From the NCBI GenBank assembly GCA_034440635.1, contig JAOTON010000767.1:1674001-1738000 (forward strand): a stretch of 64,000 nucleotides of DNA, written 5' to 3'. Source of the stretch: Lepas anatifera (lineage: Eukaryota > Arthropoda > Thecostraca > Lepadidae). Position 1 is the first letter of the stretch, and the number at the start of each line of letters is the position of its first letter. Under the pieces are notes generated by a model. The model was not told where the DNA came from. It ran no database searches and worked only from the letters and a program-made list of their open reading frames with translations. Positions 1-13,400 of this stretch are shown piece after piece. Position numbers and translations under genes: made by a program.

Positions 1-720
1 ATTAAAAAAAACATGTCGGGGGAAAAATCAGGGATATAAGGCAAATGCCTTTGTTTGCCTCCTCCTCCTTGATGTAGCCTCCATCTCATCAGATGGAGGA
101 CATGGGAGCAATCCCGTAAATTGGTCTCTTTGTTGTTTTGTTTTCGTTACTTAATGACTTTTTCTTAGGCGTTCCGTGCATAGCACCTTTGCCCGCCTCT
201 AAAGAAGTGTGTGGGAGAATTTAAAGTCTATGGGCGAGGGTGAGTAACGTTAACTTCTCAAGGCAATGGGGAATGATACTTTTAGTTATGGGCAGAGGTC
301 AGAAAAAAATAAGTTGGTTCCCCAACGCAGACCAGTTGATACCCCGAGACATAGGCAGAGGTAAAGGGGAGGGGACAAGGGGCTTCCTCCTAAGGTTCGG
401 ACTGGGGGCGCAGTGCCCCCTCCCCCTGCCAACTTTGAGCTGATTCCGGACCTTTTCCGTTAACAAATCAAGTGATAGGCCGACTCATATTTGACCCCAC
501 CAGCGGTGACAACGTATGCCCCCCCAAACTTGGAAAAAGTTTCTGCGGCTATGCCCCGAAATTGGAGGAATGTCTTCTGGATGAAATTATAGCTTGTGGA
601 GCAGAAGCCTGAACACATAGCCTTTATTATTTATATTCTTGTGATAAAACATGCATTATATATTAGTGGATATTATTCAGATTTAGTTTAGATGGGGCCA
701 TAAAAAGTATTTTCCAAGTG
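1..720. other. Non-coding flank
   Basis: No coding exon, RNA gene or recognisable element is visible. A 67-codon frame at 240-443 has no family resemblance and no flanking splice or promoter signals, so it is treated as chance. Confidence 0.5.
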
Positions 721-832
721 AAAAATAAGAGAGGGAGAGAGAGAGGAAGATAGGGGACAGGAAGATAGAGAGAGAGAGAGAGGAGGGAGAGGGGGATAGG
801 GGAGAGGGGAAAGAGAGGGGGGGAGAGAGAAA
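721..832 (+). repeat. GA-rich polypurine tract
   Basis: About 110 bases are almost purely purine on this strand: runs of GA dinucleotides and G-rich blocks, interrupted by only a few pyrimidines. It lies about 370 bp upstream of the putative initiator. Such tracts are low-complexity DNA, but in arthropods GA repeats near promoters can also bind GAGA-type factors. That role is inference. Confidence 0.85.
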
Positions 833-889
833 CGATCTTTCATTACCGTTCTTAACCTGGCTAACTGGTCGCCCGGAAGTAACTCTTAT

Positions 890-1290
890 CCGGGAAATCC
901 GGTCGAGACCCGCTGTATTCCAGTCTTCTGGACCGGCGCGGGTGGGTTTCGCCAGCTTGTAAGGCGGCGCTCGCCGTCCGCCCTGGCGCCCGGCGCCGCT
1001 GGGCTGGTTTGCGGACCGCGCGGAGCTCGGCGCGACGTCGGCGGGCGGCGACGTCGGCGGGGCGGCGGCGGCGGGGGAGGGGGGCGCCAGTCCGTGCGCA
1101 GCTCCAGAGGCGGGCGGTGCGAGGGGCGGTGCTCGGCGTATTTGCATGAGAAAGCGGCCGCTCCTCCCAGGGTGCGGGCGAATTGGCGAGCGCGGCTCTC
1201 AGTTCAGTGTGCGATCGCACCCGGGCGGGTGCCTTCAGACACACCCTGTCGGCGGGCGAGGTACTCCGAGTGAGGCTGAGACTCGGGTGG
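890..1290 (+). promoter_or_regulatory. CpG-rich TATA-less promoter candidate
   Basis: A dense GC and CpG block ends in a TCAGTTCAGT sequence at 1199-1208, which holds two overlapping matches to the arthropod initiator (TCAGT). An exact octamer motif, ATTTGCAT, sits at 1140-1147, about 55-60 bp upstream. No TATA box lies at -30 and no clean downstream promoter element is seen. The polypurine tract lies further upstream. Together these fit a regulated CpG-type promoter firing rightward at about 1201-1206. The calls come from motif matching alone. A leftward or bidirectional start cannot be excluded. Confidence 0.45.
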
Positions 1291-1549
1291 TGGGAGAGTC
1301 CGGAGAATCTCAGTGGTGCTGACTTAGCTTCAAGAGACTGTGCTCGGAGATTGGTTTTGATCTACCGAAGGGAAGAGGTGGATGTTTTGTATTTGAGTCC
1401 AAACAAGCAAGTGTCTGTCGTGCTATAGGTGGGACGGCGATACTCGCCTTGGAGCCGTTTGAAATTTCTGACCTGCGGAGGAATCTTCTCTTGGATCTGC
1501 CTGCGCGTCGGTAAAACTTCGTCTCCTCAAAGGATACATCGAAACAAAG
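1201..1549 (+). other. Possible 5' noncoding first exon
   Basis: Unique, non-repetitive sequence follows the putative initiator. Possible splice donors are GAG|GTACTC after 1260, CGA|GTGAGG after 1269, and AAAG|GTACAT after 1549. Short frames here (for example 1183-1428 and 1429-1761) show no recognisable domain, and the two strands are equally open, so I read it as untranslated leader. If this is the first exon of the gene whose coding exons lie at 35.9 and 59.0 kb, the first intron is about 34 kb. Widely spaced noncoding first exons are common in developmental transcription-factor genes. The link is inference, and the exon's 3' end is undecided. Confidence 0.25.
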
Positions 1550-2697
1550 GTACATGTACCGTCCTCTTGATGAGGTTTTCGAGGCATAAGTGTGTTTTTC
1601 TTTCAGAGGATTGTGTTGCTGTGTATGAAATTTCACTAAAATGCCCACCTTATAACAAATTTGAGAAACTGCATAAACTTGTTCGCGTGAACAAATTTTT
1701 AGCAGAGAAATCAGAATCTCTTTCGGAACAGGTTCTTGTTGTTGTCTCATGGCTGGCCTAGCTGTATTGCGGCATGACACGGCAGGACATTTGTGTACAG
1801 AAACTGGGGGTCATTTTTGATCCTCCTGTTACTCTCCAGCCCTCCGGATTGTTGGCCACGGGCAACATATCCTTTGGAGCCGAAACAACTGCAGGCATAT
1901 TACGCTGTGAAAAAGAGCTATTGCACCTTTGAACTATTGCTGAAAGCCATTACTGCACCTTAACTAGGCCTACTGTGTCCAAATGAAACGCAAGTGCCTA
2001 AGAGAAAAAACGAGTGACCTTCCAATATTATAGTATGCCCTTTGGATGCTTTATGGTTTCCCCTTTCCTTCCTTAGGTCCCATAAATTTTGTTAGAACAT
2101 TTTCACTGGGTCATTGGTGGGCGAACCATACCTCTGTTGTTTTTGTAGGATGTCTGTCTCAAATTACTCCTCACATCGCGGCAGCTGCAGTTGCAGTAAC
2201 AAGGCAGCGATGAGTAACCACTGTTGCAGCGTCTGTCAGTGGTGAAACAATTACCTCTACCTGGCTTAAATACCCGTTTTGCGAAGAGAGCACAGTGACT
2301 TTTTTCTAGACAATATCATATAGGCACCAGTTTAGTAAATCAAGATAGTTCACATTTTGAAAATATCGTTTAGAATTGATTTCAGAATGTCATTAACCAC
2401 TGCTTCATTTTTTGTGGCTAAGAATATAAGATTGTATATCCACAAATCTAGCAGTGATTGCGTCTGTGCCGCCTGTGGTTTAGTGAGACTAGCTCTGATT
2501 CGTGTCATTTTCTCTGGGAAATGGTTTTGCCAACGCCTCAAGCTGTGGCATTACAGCATCAGTTTTTTTAAACCAGATTAGCAAGACAATTTTAGCTTTT
2601 TGCTCGTATTGTGATAAGGTGGCCACATACTTATAGCGCATAAATAAGCTCCAAGACATGTTACAGAAAATGTAGTGACAGTCTCATTCTTATTGGC
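1550..2697. other. Non-coding stretch, nothing recognised
   Basis: AT-rich sequence with no supported exon, RNA gene or repeat. The short frames at 2350-2581 overlap on both strands and look like chance. Confidence 0.5.
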
Positions 2698-2757
2698 ATC
2701 ATCATGATCATCATATTTGGGGTTTTAAGGCACTGCAGCACGTAAGGTCATATGGTA
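2698..2757 (-). mobile_element. SINE/LINE-like 3' tail fragment, copy 1
   Basis: Read on the minus strand, this has ACCATATGACC, then a short variable stretch, then GTGCCTTAAAACCCCAAATA and a run of ATG/ATC triplets. The same order (CCATATGACC, a GCC-TAAAACCC block, a short AT-rich tail) recurs on the plus strand at 16211-16260, and a diverged version at 36281-36327. Conserved tails with triplet repeats are typical of SINEs mobilised by CR1/L2-type LINEs. The 5' end of this copy is not visible. Confidence 0.5.
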
Positions 2758-4974
2758 ACTAGATTTTTGTTGCAACTAAAGTTGGATGGCATACGACAGT
2801 AGGTGGTATGTATACGATAGAGAATATTGCCAATTTTGTTTACTATTTCTTCTCTCTATCTCGACAGCTCTGGGTGGGATAAGTATTGTAAAGTTATGCT
2901 AAAGAGAACCCAAGGAGAAGAAGATAACACTTAACATTTAATTTTGCACAGTTGCTAACAATTGAAAGGTACCGACTGTTGCGGGGCAATGCCAATGCCC
3001 AAGTAAGAAAATATTGCTAAGGTCTGATGAACAATTTTGTATCCAGATTTGTGCTCAGGCCTATAAATATTTGGTTGCTTATGATGTGCTCGCAGAAGGG
3101 TAGTCGAATGCTGTGGGTGTCAAATTTCAGCACCATTAAATTCTAGGCCTAGGGCTTTCAAAACTGTCATGGCTAACTCTTGATATTGTGCATGTACTTT
3201 AAATGGACACTCATAAGCCTGTATGTATGGTCTGTATCTATGTATATGGCTAAAAACCGAAAACAATGATGACTAATTTCAGGAAATAAGTTACCGTAAT
3301 CAATCCTTACCTCACTACGCAGCGCGGTGTTTCTCGTTTCATTTTCTATGCATTCTGCTTCTCTAAAAGTTTAAGTGATATATTTTCTTCAATTTTACAT
3401 TTGTCTTTTTACTCTTCAGTTTACAATAAAACACCATACACGCTGCGCACGTCAAAATTACACACATCGTTTATTTAAGTTTCAATAGTCAATTATTTTT
3501 GAAACATACAAATTTCACTCCACCATCACAAATGGGGCAGATTTCTCACAGCACTGTATCTACCCTCATACAAATATTTCCAAATCACACACTCGCCCTG
3601 CCGTGAAATTCACACACACTATGATCCGCTTCACTAATTTGTAATTTGCCTGAAGGTTTGATTGGTATTGTAAGCATTATTAAAAGGAAATGTGATTAGG
3701 AATACCTTTGACCTATATTTTGTAAGAGTTCACCCCATTATTGTCAAATGCGTCAATGGTAATTTTTACCCGACTAAAAATTAGCCTTTGCTTGGTCTTC
3801 ATCTTTAAAATATCATACAAGTAGGTCGCTGTAGGTTTCATAAGTACTACGAGCTTTATGTATGATTGATTTAGCCAAGGTAATGATTAGTTTCTGCAGT
3901 GGCTTAGCTTGCATGTTACAGGAGCTACAGGACTACGTTTATTGTAAAATGTGTGTGGTCACTGTTCATGCCCCTTTTTAAATAAGTGATAAATTGTTGC
4001 ACGATTCGACAATGCCCAAATAGGTTAATGTTTAATACTCAAAATATTTTCTCTTATCATCTGCCACTTTCTTATCAAGCAACGTTCAGATTTGCCCTGA
4101 ATTTCGTTTGTTATGATATCCAGGTTCCTTGTCTCAGTTCTGCCGGTTTTAAATATTTCTGAAGGACCCAGAATATTTATATGGTGCCTTAAGCTAACCA
4201 AAAGAAAAAGCAAGACAGAACAATTAATGAAGCCAAACATTTTTCTTCTCCAGCCATTGGGCTTGAACCTGTCGAAGATTGAAGTTTAATGAGCAAAACA
4301 AAACAAAGATTAATTTTGTTCTGTTTTAGTAGAGTAAATATAGACTCGTGTGGTACTTATGCAAAAATAATGATTAAACACATCCACCTAGTCCTAACAG
4401 CATATCCCATGGAGACGAGATATTTAGAGGAAGGTCATACTTTGTGTGTAACAAGACTAATACAACAAAAATTGTACGTACCGACTATAACTGTATCGTT
4501 CTCGTATAACAGTATAAATTCCTCTTGGCTAATTTTCCCTTGTTCATTGGAACAAACACTCTAATTTAGAAGAATTTAGAGTTCATAATTTAGTGTTCAT
4601 AGACTTATACTACAAAAATAGTTTTTGATTGGATACTTCTGACAATATTATTTGCACATCTTATTTTTTTAGACCGTAGCCACCCTTTTATCCATCTTTC
4701 GTTCTGTTGTTCTTCTTTGAGGTGATTTGCCTGTCAATATAGGCGGCTTCGATAGTATCTTGCGTTACTTACCCTCATCCATCCTGGTACAATACCGTCT
4801 ACCGTTATATACCAGCAAAGCCCAGCCTCGATCTCTACCTACACAGGCTTATAAATCATCTACAAAACTGTAGCCGGACATCTGCTAAAACAGCGCTCGA
4901 GCTGAATACAAACCAGGGCCGAAATGCATCCTGTTTGTTTATTATCTCTACACTCAATTACCCAAATGTGTTGT
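2758..4974. other. AT-rich non-coding stretch
   Basis: About 2.2 kb of AT-rich sequence without recognised features. A 91-codon frame at 4289-4564 has no known domain and lies in low-GC sequence where such frames arise easily. Confidence 0.5.
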
Positions 4975-5800
4975 TCCCGGCCGAATGAGGATGATCATGG
5001 CCCGCTCAGGGTCATCACGTGCTACTCACCTGCATTGTTTATGCATGTGCGGGTGCCGTTTGGCGTGGCGTCTTCGGGGGGGTGGTTGGACACTATCCCC
5101 AGCTGCAGGGGCGCTGTTACCAGGCACAACTGGAAACCGCGGCTGGCCAGGACAACGCCTGAAACAACGCCAAACACTGGAAACAACGCCCCTTGTCAGC
5201 TGTGAGCCTCACCACAGCTCTGATCGGCGCGCAGGCAGGCTTTTGTTAAGGGGCACCATGGACAGATCCGAATCACTGCCTGCATCGTTTTTGAAAACTT
5301 CCAAAATCACAAAAATATGGTGATTTGGAGGAAACTTGGATAACATCAACCAAATCTCAAATTTGCGTTCTTTGGGGCACCTGGCGTGGGCCCACTAGGG
5401 CGCCAGGCGCGTCCAGGGGAGAGGGTGCCCCCCGCGCCCCCTGTATCCGCGCCTGTCTGAAGTGCGACGCTATTCAAACAAGGACTGATATGCAGACAAG
5501 GGTGCCCCGCGCCGTCGCGTGGCCACGCAGGAGCAGTGGGGGCCGGGGGTGGGGGGCGGAAGTGACACCGGCTGCTGTTAGACAGCTGGCCAGGTCACGT
5601 CCGGGGGAGAGGCAGTGCCTGGGGCGGCGCCGGTGTCTGGAATGTGGCCGCGGCGGGTGCCGCGACCACCGGCAGTGGGAGGTCCGAGGGGAGCGTCCCC
5701 CTCCTGCCCCCTGCCGCCGTCAGTTCAGGCCTGACTGCTCGGCAGGGAGATGCCCACTCAGTGGGTTAGTGGACACAATGTCAGCCCGTGAACTGTGCTT
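4975..5800. other. CpG-rich block without a recognised gene
   Basis: This block is GC- and CpG-rich and holds overlapping open frames in several phases, the longest 195 codons at 5325-5912. None resembles a known protein. The frames overlap one another and include a GC-rich palindrome, so low stop density explains them better than coding. An unmethylated regulatory CpG block is possible but unproven. Confidence 0.4.
5404..5455. repeat. Short GC-rich imperfect palindrome
   Basis: The left end CAGGCGCG..TCCAGGGG is matched in reverse by CCCCCTGTATCCGCGCCTG at the right end. The ends resemble the 'GGATCCAGG'-type termini of the hAT-like MITEs elsewhere in the window, but only 52 bp remain and no target-site duplication is evident. 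It may be a collapsed MITE or an unrelated palindrome. Confidence 0.35.
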
Positions 5801-5912
5801 CTGTAGATCGGGCCTAAATCTCAGACGTACTTTTTCGATTTGGTTCTTTTGCATCATTCATAAACCCCATGTTGGTGAATGTACAAGGTTTAGTGAATCG
5901 ATTCATTCTTAG

Positions 5913-8900
5913 TGACTCGTTAGTTAATCCTGGTCAGCTGTCCTTTATGTTTTCGTAAGAATCTGCCAGTGACTTGCATTGTTTTGTCGGTAGCCTGCTT
6001 AGGAATTAAATTGACATATTAATAACCCTGTAATATGTTTACATGCGTGGATATGTGGACGAGTTGTACACATATCTGAAGCGGACTGCAGTTGTTATCT
6101 TTTATGGTTTAGAACACTGGCAACACTTATATTGATCACGCTTATTTTTATTATGCTTATATCAGATATGCTTATTTTAAGCTAGCTCATTTCCCCAGCA
6201 GGGCGTGCCGCGACTTGCCATACTTAATGTTAGCGTAAGTAGGTGTGCTGGTCTCGTTGGGATCGAGGAAGGGGCGCGCCTGGCTACCCGCTCCATTGGG
6301 CGGTGGACCTCAATAAAAACCTGTATACAGAATCCAAACTTCCAGCCTAGTCACTCTCATGGTAACAGGCTGTCGTCGCCGAGTCGGACGGTGTGTGTTT
6401 GACGAGGGGAACGTTTAGTTCCACTCGGCTACACGTGTGGTATCTCTGATACCATCAGCTGACTGTGCCATCCAATCATACCAACCATCCGGCCACCGCC
6501 AGGGCTCCGCGTTCAAGCCAGTGAGTTTTCAATGGTGAAAGGATTTTTGTGTCATCCTTGCTTCAATTTTTGAACCCATTATTTGTAGGTTTCGTTTTTT
6601 AAACCAACTTCCCATAGTTTTGCTAAAACTTTGTACAAAGCCCCTGTTACAGCCAAAATTGTGCGGTGATTTTTATTGTTGATCCCATGCCTGTTGTTTC
6701 TTATCCGGTCGTATTTAGGTGGCTTATTTTCAAAGCTTTGTGTTTAGACTTAAGACTCGATTTTTGTCTTAACAATTGTGTAATAGCTGTTTTTAATGTC
6801 TTTCCAGGCCACTCATCTGTTCTTAGTGTTATATAGGTGACTGGTAAAGTAGCTGGAAAATATATTCCAGTGGTATTGTTTCCATGCAGGTGTAAAAGAT
6901 TGATGTGAGACCATAGAAAAGAATGGCGAGGCCAAGGTAACGTCTCGTCCCTACGCACATCTCCGTCAGAGTGGAGAGCTCGAGCCGAGACAACACCCTG
7001 CGTCGGCTGTAATTATGACCGCGGCCCGCTCCAATGATGGGTTTCTCTCATGATTACAAAACGAACGTGTACAAATCTGCCCCGGGCCTGGATCAAAGAC
7101 ATGATGATGCGCAGAGCCGGGGTGCGCTGTGTTTGGAACAGTCTGAGCATGGGCGAGAAAATTCCTATCCTGCCAACACAGTTGGGGAATATATGGGGAA
7201 ACCAGAAGGTTGCATGCTTTTAAAACTGAGACTGGTATATATTGAGGCGCGTTTAAGACAGTCAATATTGTATGACACCACAATATTGCACGTAACTTGC
7301 TCATTCTGGGCGTTGGGGTAGTCATTGATGTTTTGTAAGACTCCATGGGCTCTTTCTTTTGGTGGGACTTCTTTATCTTGGGGTAAAGTTAAGTCTTCCT
7401 TGGGTTAATTATAAACAAAAAGTTTTGACCCTTGAACCTGGGTAGGACGTCTTTCTGACGTGTGAATATTATTAATTTGCACTATTAGTGTAGTTATGCC
7501 GGACGCTCATTATGTTCACAAACATTCGCATTCATACAATCATGTTCACCTTGTATCGAATTGATCAAGTGGATGGCTGACTGGAACGATATCATCTGAT
7601 CAGATAGTATAAGTGCGACCTTGTTGATAAGCAAACGTTTGGTGGCCGGTGCATAAAGATTGCTTCAAACGCTCTTGAATGGCTTGCACAGCAAGTATAA
7701 TGTACAACACGGTATCTGCATCTAGATAAGCAACTGGTACCAACTAATAGCTCAGCTAATAGTTTTTATAGCCGTTGAATCATTGTTCACCAGCGTTATT
7801 CAAGGGATGAATGAAAGCAACTCTCCCAATGACTTTTCCTGAACATTTGAACGCTGAGAAACTTTGGACGTCTTCTTTTTTATCACATTTTGACATTTGG
7901 TGTCAAAATTATTGTAATAATCAGCTAGTGTTCCACGAAGCAATTGAGCTGTCAAAGTGTATGGCCAGATACAAAAAGCCTAGGTCTATATCCATAGTCG
8001 GTCAGAGAAACGTCATGTTTCCTTAGTATCTCTGTTTTAAAGCAATACAATGTGAGACACTGGCGTATTTCTTTTTACTTCGCTTGGGACGCATAACACT
8101 CAGTTTCCTTGCTGGGACAAAGGCAGAAGAGACTGCATTTAGCCTGGAAGCTGTCCGCAACTTTGCTTCTGTTCGCCGTTGTTTGCCCAGGTGAAACTGG
8201 GCTTGATGGTGCGGCCTCGATGTGAGAGCGATTTACAGACGGTGCGCTCTACTGGCCACTTTTCGCGCCCATATGATGGTGTCCTAATGAGTGTGCTGAT
8301 AGATGACCATTATGAAAAGTAAGGCACGTGAGTGCTGGTATTGGAGTGGTCCTGGTCCAACACATGTTTCGTGTCTCGGCTCTGTAGCGTTTGCTGATTT
8401 CTTTCAATGCCACGTCGCCCCGCCTAATGAGCCGAATAACCGGCGGTGATTGGCGAATCAATCACCGGGAGTAATTGCGTCAGAACAGAGTAGGTCTCTC
8501 GTATCCACAGTCGTCGCAGCTTTAGAAGAACGCCGTGCCTGCTGTTTTATGGGATGGTTCGATTGGTTGTGGTTGGTTCCATTGTCCAATAGAGTTGGCT
8601 ATGGGTCTTGTATGGTAGACCATTGGACATATGTGTTTGGTTTGATTTTCCAATTTAATTTAAGTAGGCATGGCGTACAAAGTTTGCCCTGTTTATAGGA
8701 TTTTGTTTAATGGGCATTGCCCATTGTATTGATGAGGGAATGCTGACAGTGACAGTCATGTCTGCCGAATTTTACCAGGTGCGTACCGGTGCATTGCCTG
8801 GTCGTACTCAGTGCCTGGTCACAAGGCGCCATGTTGTGACGTCATCAGGGCGTCAGATTATCCCCTTACCAATCCTCACCACAGAGAGCTTTACCAAGTT

Positions 8901-9769
8901 TCCAGGTATTTTGCTAGCACGCAAGGCGCAACAAGCATCTTCTGGGTACTTCCGCCTTTTTGTTCCCTTTTGTCCGATAAAATGGCTGCAAACATGTTGA
9001 GTTCCTATTCATTTGGCGTTATATTCACCTTCCGCAGAGGTTCTGCAAGGAATGGGAGGCTATCCATTTCGTATGACTGAACTGCTTTAGATATTTGCGA
9101 AGGACAAGTAATTTCACCTCATAACTCTGATATGATATTCGAGAAATATTTCGGCTACTGGTACAGGCATCCTACTAGGGCGCAATATTTTGGTTGTGAT
9201 TTTTTAGGTCTTAGTGAACGAGTGATGTGCGGATTGAATGCATCATGTTAATATCAATGCATAGTGTATCTGAATTAAATAAATTCGGATATTTAATTCA
9301 ATATTATTGCGCTATATAAATACGATATTGGCATATAAGTTATTCTGAACCTTGAAAATCTGATTATAATGTAGCTTTGGCCTCTTAGTTTTCTTATACA
9401 TATACTGTAGTAAACATATGTATTGCGCTGTACATTTTTGATAGAAATAAACACCTGGGCCCCGCTCTGATATTAAGAAGAACAGGAAAAGTTTGAGCCG
9501 GAAGATTTATTGTTGATGGGTTCACTATGACGTCAGCAATAACCTTTACTGGGCCTCCAGGTTATGAGTCCAATTCATCTCTCAGAACTGACCTACGAGT
9601 GGGCGTCTGTTTGCTGCTGAAAATTCCCGGAGAACAAGCATTTCAGGCACTTACACCTCATCATCCCAACATAAAACTATCCGTCACGTAGCGGTGATTC
9701 GACGATCGTGTCTGCCATCCCACTATTAAAACACACTTAAACCCCGCTCACGACAATCACGCCCACTCG
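5913..9769. other. Non-coding stretch with two consensus CRE motifs
   Basis: No exon or mobile element is recognised over 3.9 kb. Full cAMP-response-element palindromes (TGACGTCA) occur at 8837-8844 and 9528-9535. Overlapping frames at 6966-7346 lie opposite each other on both strands and have no domain. Confidence 0.45.
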
Positions 9770-10420
9770 GATCCTGCAGACAAGCTGTTGAGGCGTGGTC
9801 GCGACGGAGCCCAGGCCGCCGGCGGGTCGGACCTTGTGGAAACGGCCGCCCTCGCAGGCGGCCGCGCCGGCCTGGTTGATATGCATACGGCGACGCACGC
9901 GCGAGTGGACTCACTGGTAACCGATGGGCCGTCGCGTTCTAATCGCCGAGCTATGGTAGCCTGGCCCGGATTCTGGCGTGACCTCCCACGTCGCAGCTGT
10001 TGTCATCCGGACACCGGGTATACCTGAGGGTCCGCTACCAGGGATAAACCAGGAATCAAACGGGAACGCCTGCCGTCGGCCGGTGTGTAGATGCCGCGCC
10101 ACGATCCCGGGCGTGACCCGCGCACCCGGCCGTCTGACGTCGGCCTCACGTACCGACGTCACGTGGCGGGTGCGTCGGTAGCCCCGGGCGTTCTGTTGTC
10201 ATCGCGGCGTCGTCGCGGTGGTGACGCGCCGTCACGACGCCCGCTGAGTGATTTACTGTGACGCCGGCGGTGCCACTCCGTCTCGGACGCTGGCGGGTGC
10301 GGCCGCTCTCCGGGCTGCTCTGGACTAGTGGTGACAGTACAGCCGCTGAGCTCACAACGCCGAAGGCTGCTGTGGAGATGGACCGGAGTCTGCTGTTTGT
10401 TTTTCCGTACGAGAAAATCA
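9770..10420. other. CpG-rich block without a recognised gene
   Basis: The block is strongly CpG-rich with short inverted GC repeats around 9805-9875. Frames of 60-90 codons overlap on both strands and none is recognised. It may be regulatory or the decayed end of an element. No TCAGT-type initiator with supporting motifs was found. Confidence 0.4.
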
Positions 10421-13400
10421 TCTGGCCTAATCTTCCTCAGATATCCGATAGAATCTACCTATTAACAGTTGTCTGTGTGGGAAGCTGGCCGTAGTAGGTC
10501 CTCGGACCCCCGGAGCATCGCGTGAGACTATCCAGAAAGAAATCTGGTTTCCAGGCGGTCCCCAGGAGCCGGATGCGCTACCGAGGACACGGCGGCGCCC
10601 ATTAACCATCCATTAAAACAGCAGAATATCAATTATGCCCACCTGATTATCGTTGATCATCCAGCTTCTGTTACGCCGACACCACGGGTAGTCGATCTTG
10701 TGGACAAGAAAGGGCTCCGTTAATTTCGTTCCATGGTATCGAGCTGTCTTTATCGGACCGGCTTGTTTTTGTCGCTGTTGTGCTCGTGTCGGAGGCACGC
10801 GCGATGTGATGCGTGAGCGTGGTGTTATCAGTCACAATGGCTCTTTCAGGAAAAAGCGACGTTTTGTGCGATCATGGTATCATATTGGTAATCTAGCCAC
10901 TAGCATCACCTACAACCCGTCGTGATAGTTAAGATCCATTGGGTTTAATAGTTACGTGAGCATATCTCCTTGTCGCATGTACGTTTCGTGTAGGTCTTGG
11001 GCCAGGGTCTAAAGGATATCATTTTGCTGAAAAACCGGTTACAAATAAATGAATAAAAGTTTTCATTACGGCCGCCTAAGAACTTGGCCCATTAACTGAG
11101 AACGCATGGAGATCAAAACTATCTACCGTTAGAATCAGTCGAATTGTGTCAGATGTCGCCGTTTATTAATTAGTCTGCTGAATGCAAAATATATGAATAA
11201 TTTCATCACGTATGCTCTCATTCCAACGTAAACACGGGGCATTTATGCCACCAATTTTAGAATTTCTCGAATAAGAGGTATACTTAATTTGCTGCCTGTC
11301 AGCCATGCTAGCGGAATGTTTTTTAATATTTATATGGATGTGGTTTTTATACAAGTCGCCCTCAGATTTACAACATTGTATTTCATGCTTTCATGAACAT
11401 TTATGTGTGTTTATTTGGGTAAATGTCCAGCTGTTTCAAGGCTGGATATAAAAATGCGGTCGTACGTAGCCTTCTAAGCAAGAGCATAAATCTCGATATT
11501 GTCAACCGAGCTCTCACGGATCCTTTTAGGAAGAGTCTTCCTGAAAAAGAAAGGTCTCCAACAAGTGGAGAGCCATACATAAGTTGATGGGGGATAACAT
11601 TTGCTGGGAATAAACTATGTTGGTGGCATGCCATAAAACCCAGCCCTTTCACTTCCGCAATGGGTTGGATTTCGAGGATTGTAATGGTGTAGTGTCATTC
11701 GGCATGCTTTGCGGTCCATTTATTGGATAATAATGCTGACTTTAGGACATTTCTAAGCTTATCACTTTTGTGAGGTTGATGGCTGACTTGCCTTGGTCTT
11801 TCGTTTTCCATGCATCTAGTCACGGTGTGGCAATTTCCACGCTGCAGTGGTTGTTGGATGCTGTTCTTTATTGGCATGCCCTGACAGAGAATATTCAGCT
11901 GCGTCCAAAATTTGTCCAGGATTGTCACCGACACTTTATATGCGTAATTGGTTGTAGCTATAGCATCCAGTGCATCCTTCCTCAAGGCCTATGTCCTCAG
12001 AAGTTGCATAACTGCTAGGTTCACGGGCTGACGATCCAGGACAGGGTGTGGTCGCGGTCTGCTGTGTTGACTGGTGCGTCAGCGCTGATTCCTGTGGTTG
12101 CAGCCGTCACAACAGCGCAATGTGGGGTGGACGTGACCTGCCCATAATGCGGGTCGTACTGACGCGACCTCAGCGCCCTCTGAGGTCACGTTGCCGGATG
12201 GACCCTGCTGATAGTGACGCTGGTGTCGCCTTTGGGTGCTGACGCGTGATATGATACATGCAGGAGCTCCAGAGACAACATTTTGTTTGTCGGATCAGCC
12301 TGAGTAAAGCCCTTGCTGTAATCGGATGACAGAGACGTGTCATTTCCACGAATTGATGACCCTAATAGCTCCGAGTTATGTGCGTCTGTCATCTCCAGAA
12401 TGGCTACGTGCTGCTCTCGCGTGGCGACTCTGTCCGTGTTTGTGGGGACGCACTGGTGACATCCGTTCAGAGATAACAGCGATACTCCCAGTCAGGACCA
12501 GGACATGAGTTCCAACAACAGTCGGCGGAGATAGAACTGGAAATGAAGGCTGAAAGGCTGCAGGGTAAAACCAGGATAAGATGTATATGTAGTGACTTAA
12601 CAAAATTTGCAAGCTAATTTGTTTACAATATGGGATTATTATTCTGATATAATCATATCAAAAGCGTCTCCAATCGTGGTCACGCCATTTTCCATCCCCA
12701 TAGACGCTCCATTTTTGTTCGTCGGCGTTACGGCTCACGAAAGTGGAAGCATACACGGCCTTTTTACAGAGCAAAAATGCCCCTTCTGCTGAGAAGGAAC
12801 CTCACTGCTGCACCGTTTTGCCCACTTAGGCTCTCCTCTTTGCCTACGCACGGCTGGCAAATCGGGGGGGGATATGGAACCACGCAGAAACGACCGCCAC
12901 GCGTTCCAGGCCTGTGCTTTTCGGCGATCCAGGGACTCCGCTCTAGATAAATTATACTAATTGGACAGAGACAACGGATAAGTACGCAAAAGCGAATGGA
13001 TCAGTAGGACATCATCGAAGCCCAAGGAACCGAAACGTGTTGTCTCTACTAAGACTTACCTCGTTGCTGACAGGGCACTTTTCTCTACCTCAGCAGTGGA
13101 GATCTGGTGCACCGAAACCCTAGCAACGGGTGCAGGGTGCGGGCGTGGTGGGGTGTTGTTACCAGCCTGTTATCAGACATCAGGACTACCCCAACACTGG
13201 CGGCGCCATCAGCAGCGATGCTATCTTCAGTCTCCACCGGCTGCGAGATCGACCGCCTCTGAAAGGCCGCGCTCCAAACCTTCGCACCCCGCCAAAGGAT
13301 AGCCATCACCAGTCATGATCCAGCAGAATTGGGGGCCCGGTGCAGGCGTCCGGGGCCTGATGCTGGGGCGTGGTGGTCAGAACGCCCCTGTTGTCCAGAG

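Noticed and set aside
5325..5912. 195-codon plus frame as a gene
   Set aside because: It spans a GC-rich palindrome, other frames are also open, and the translation is Arg/Pro/Gly-rich without any recognised domain.
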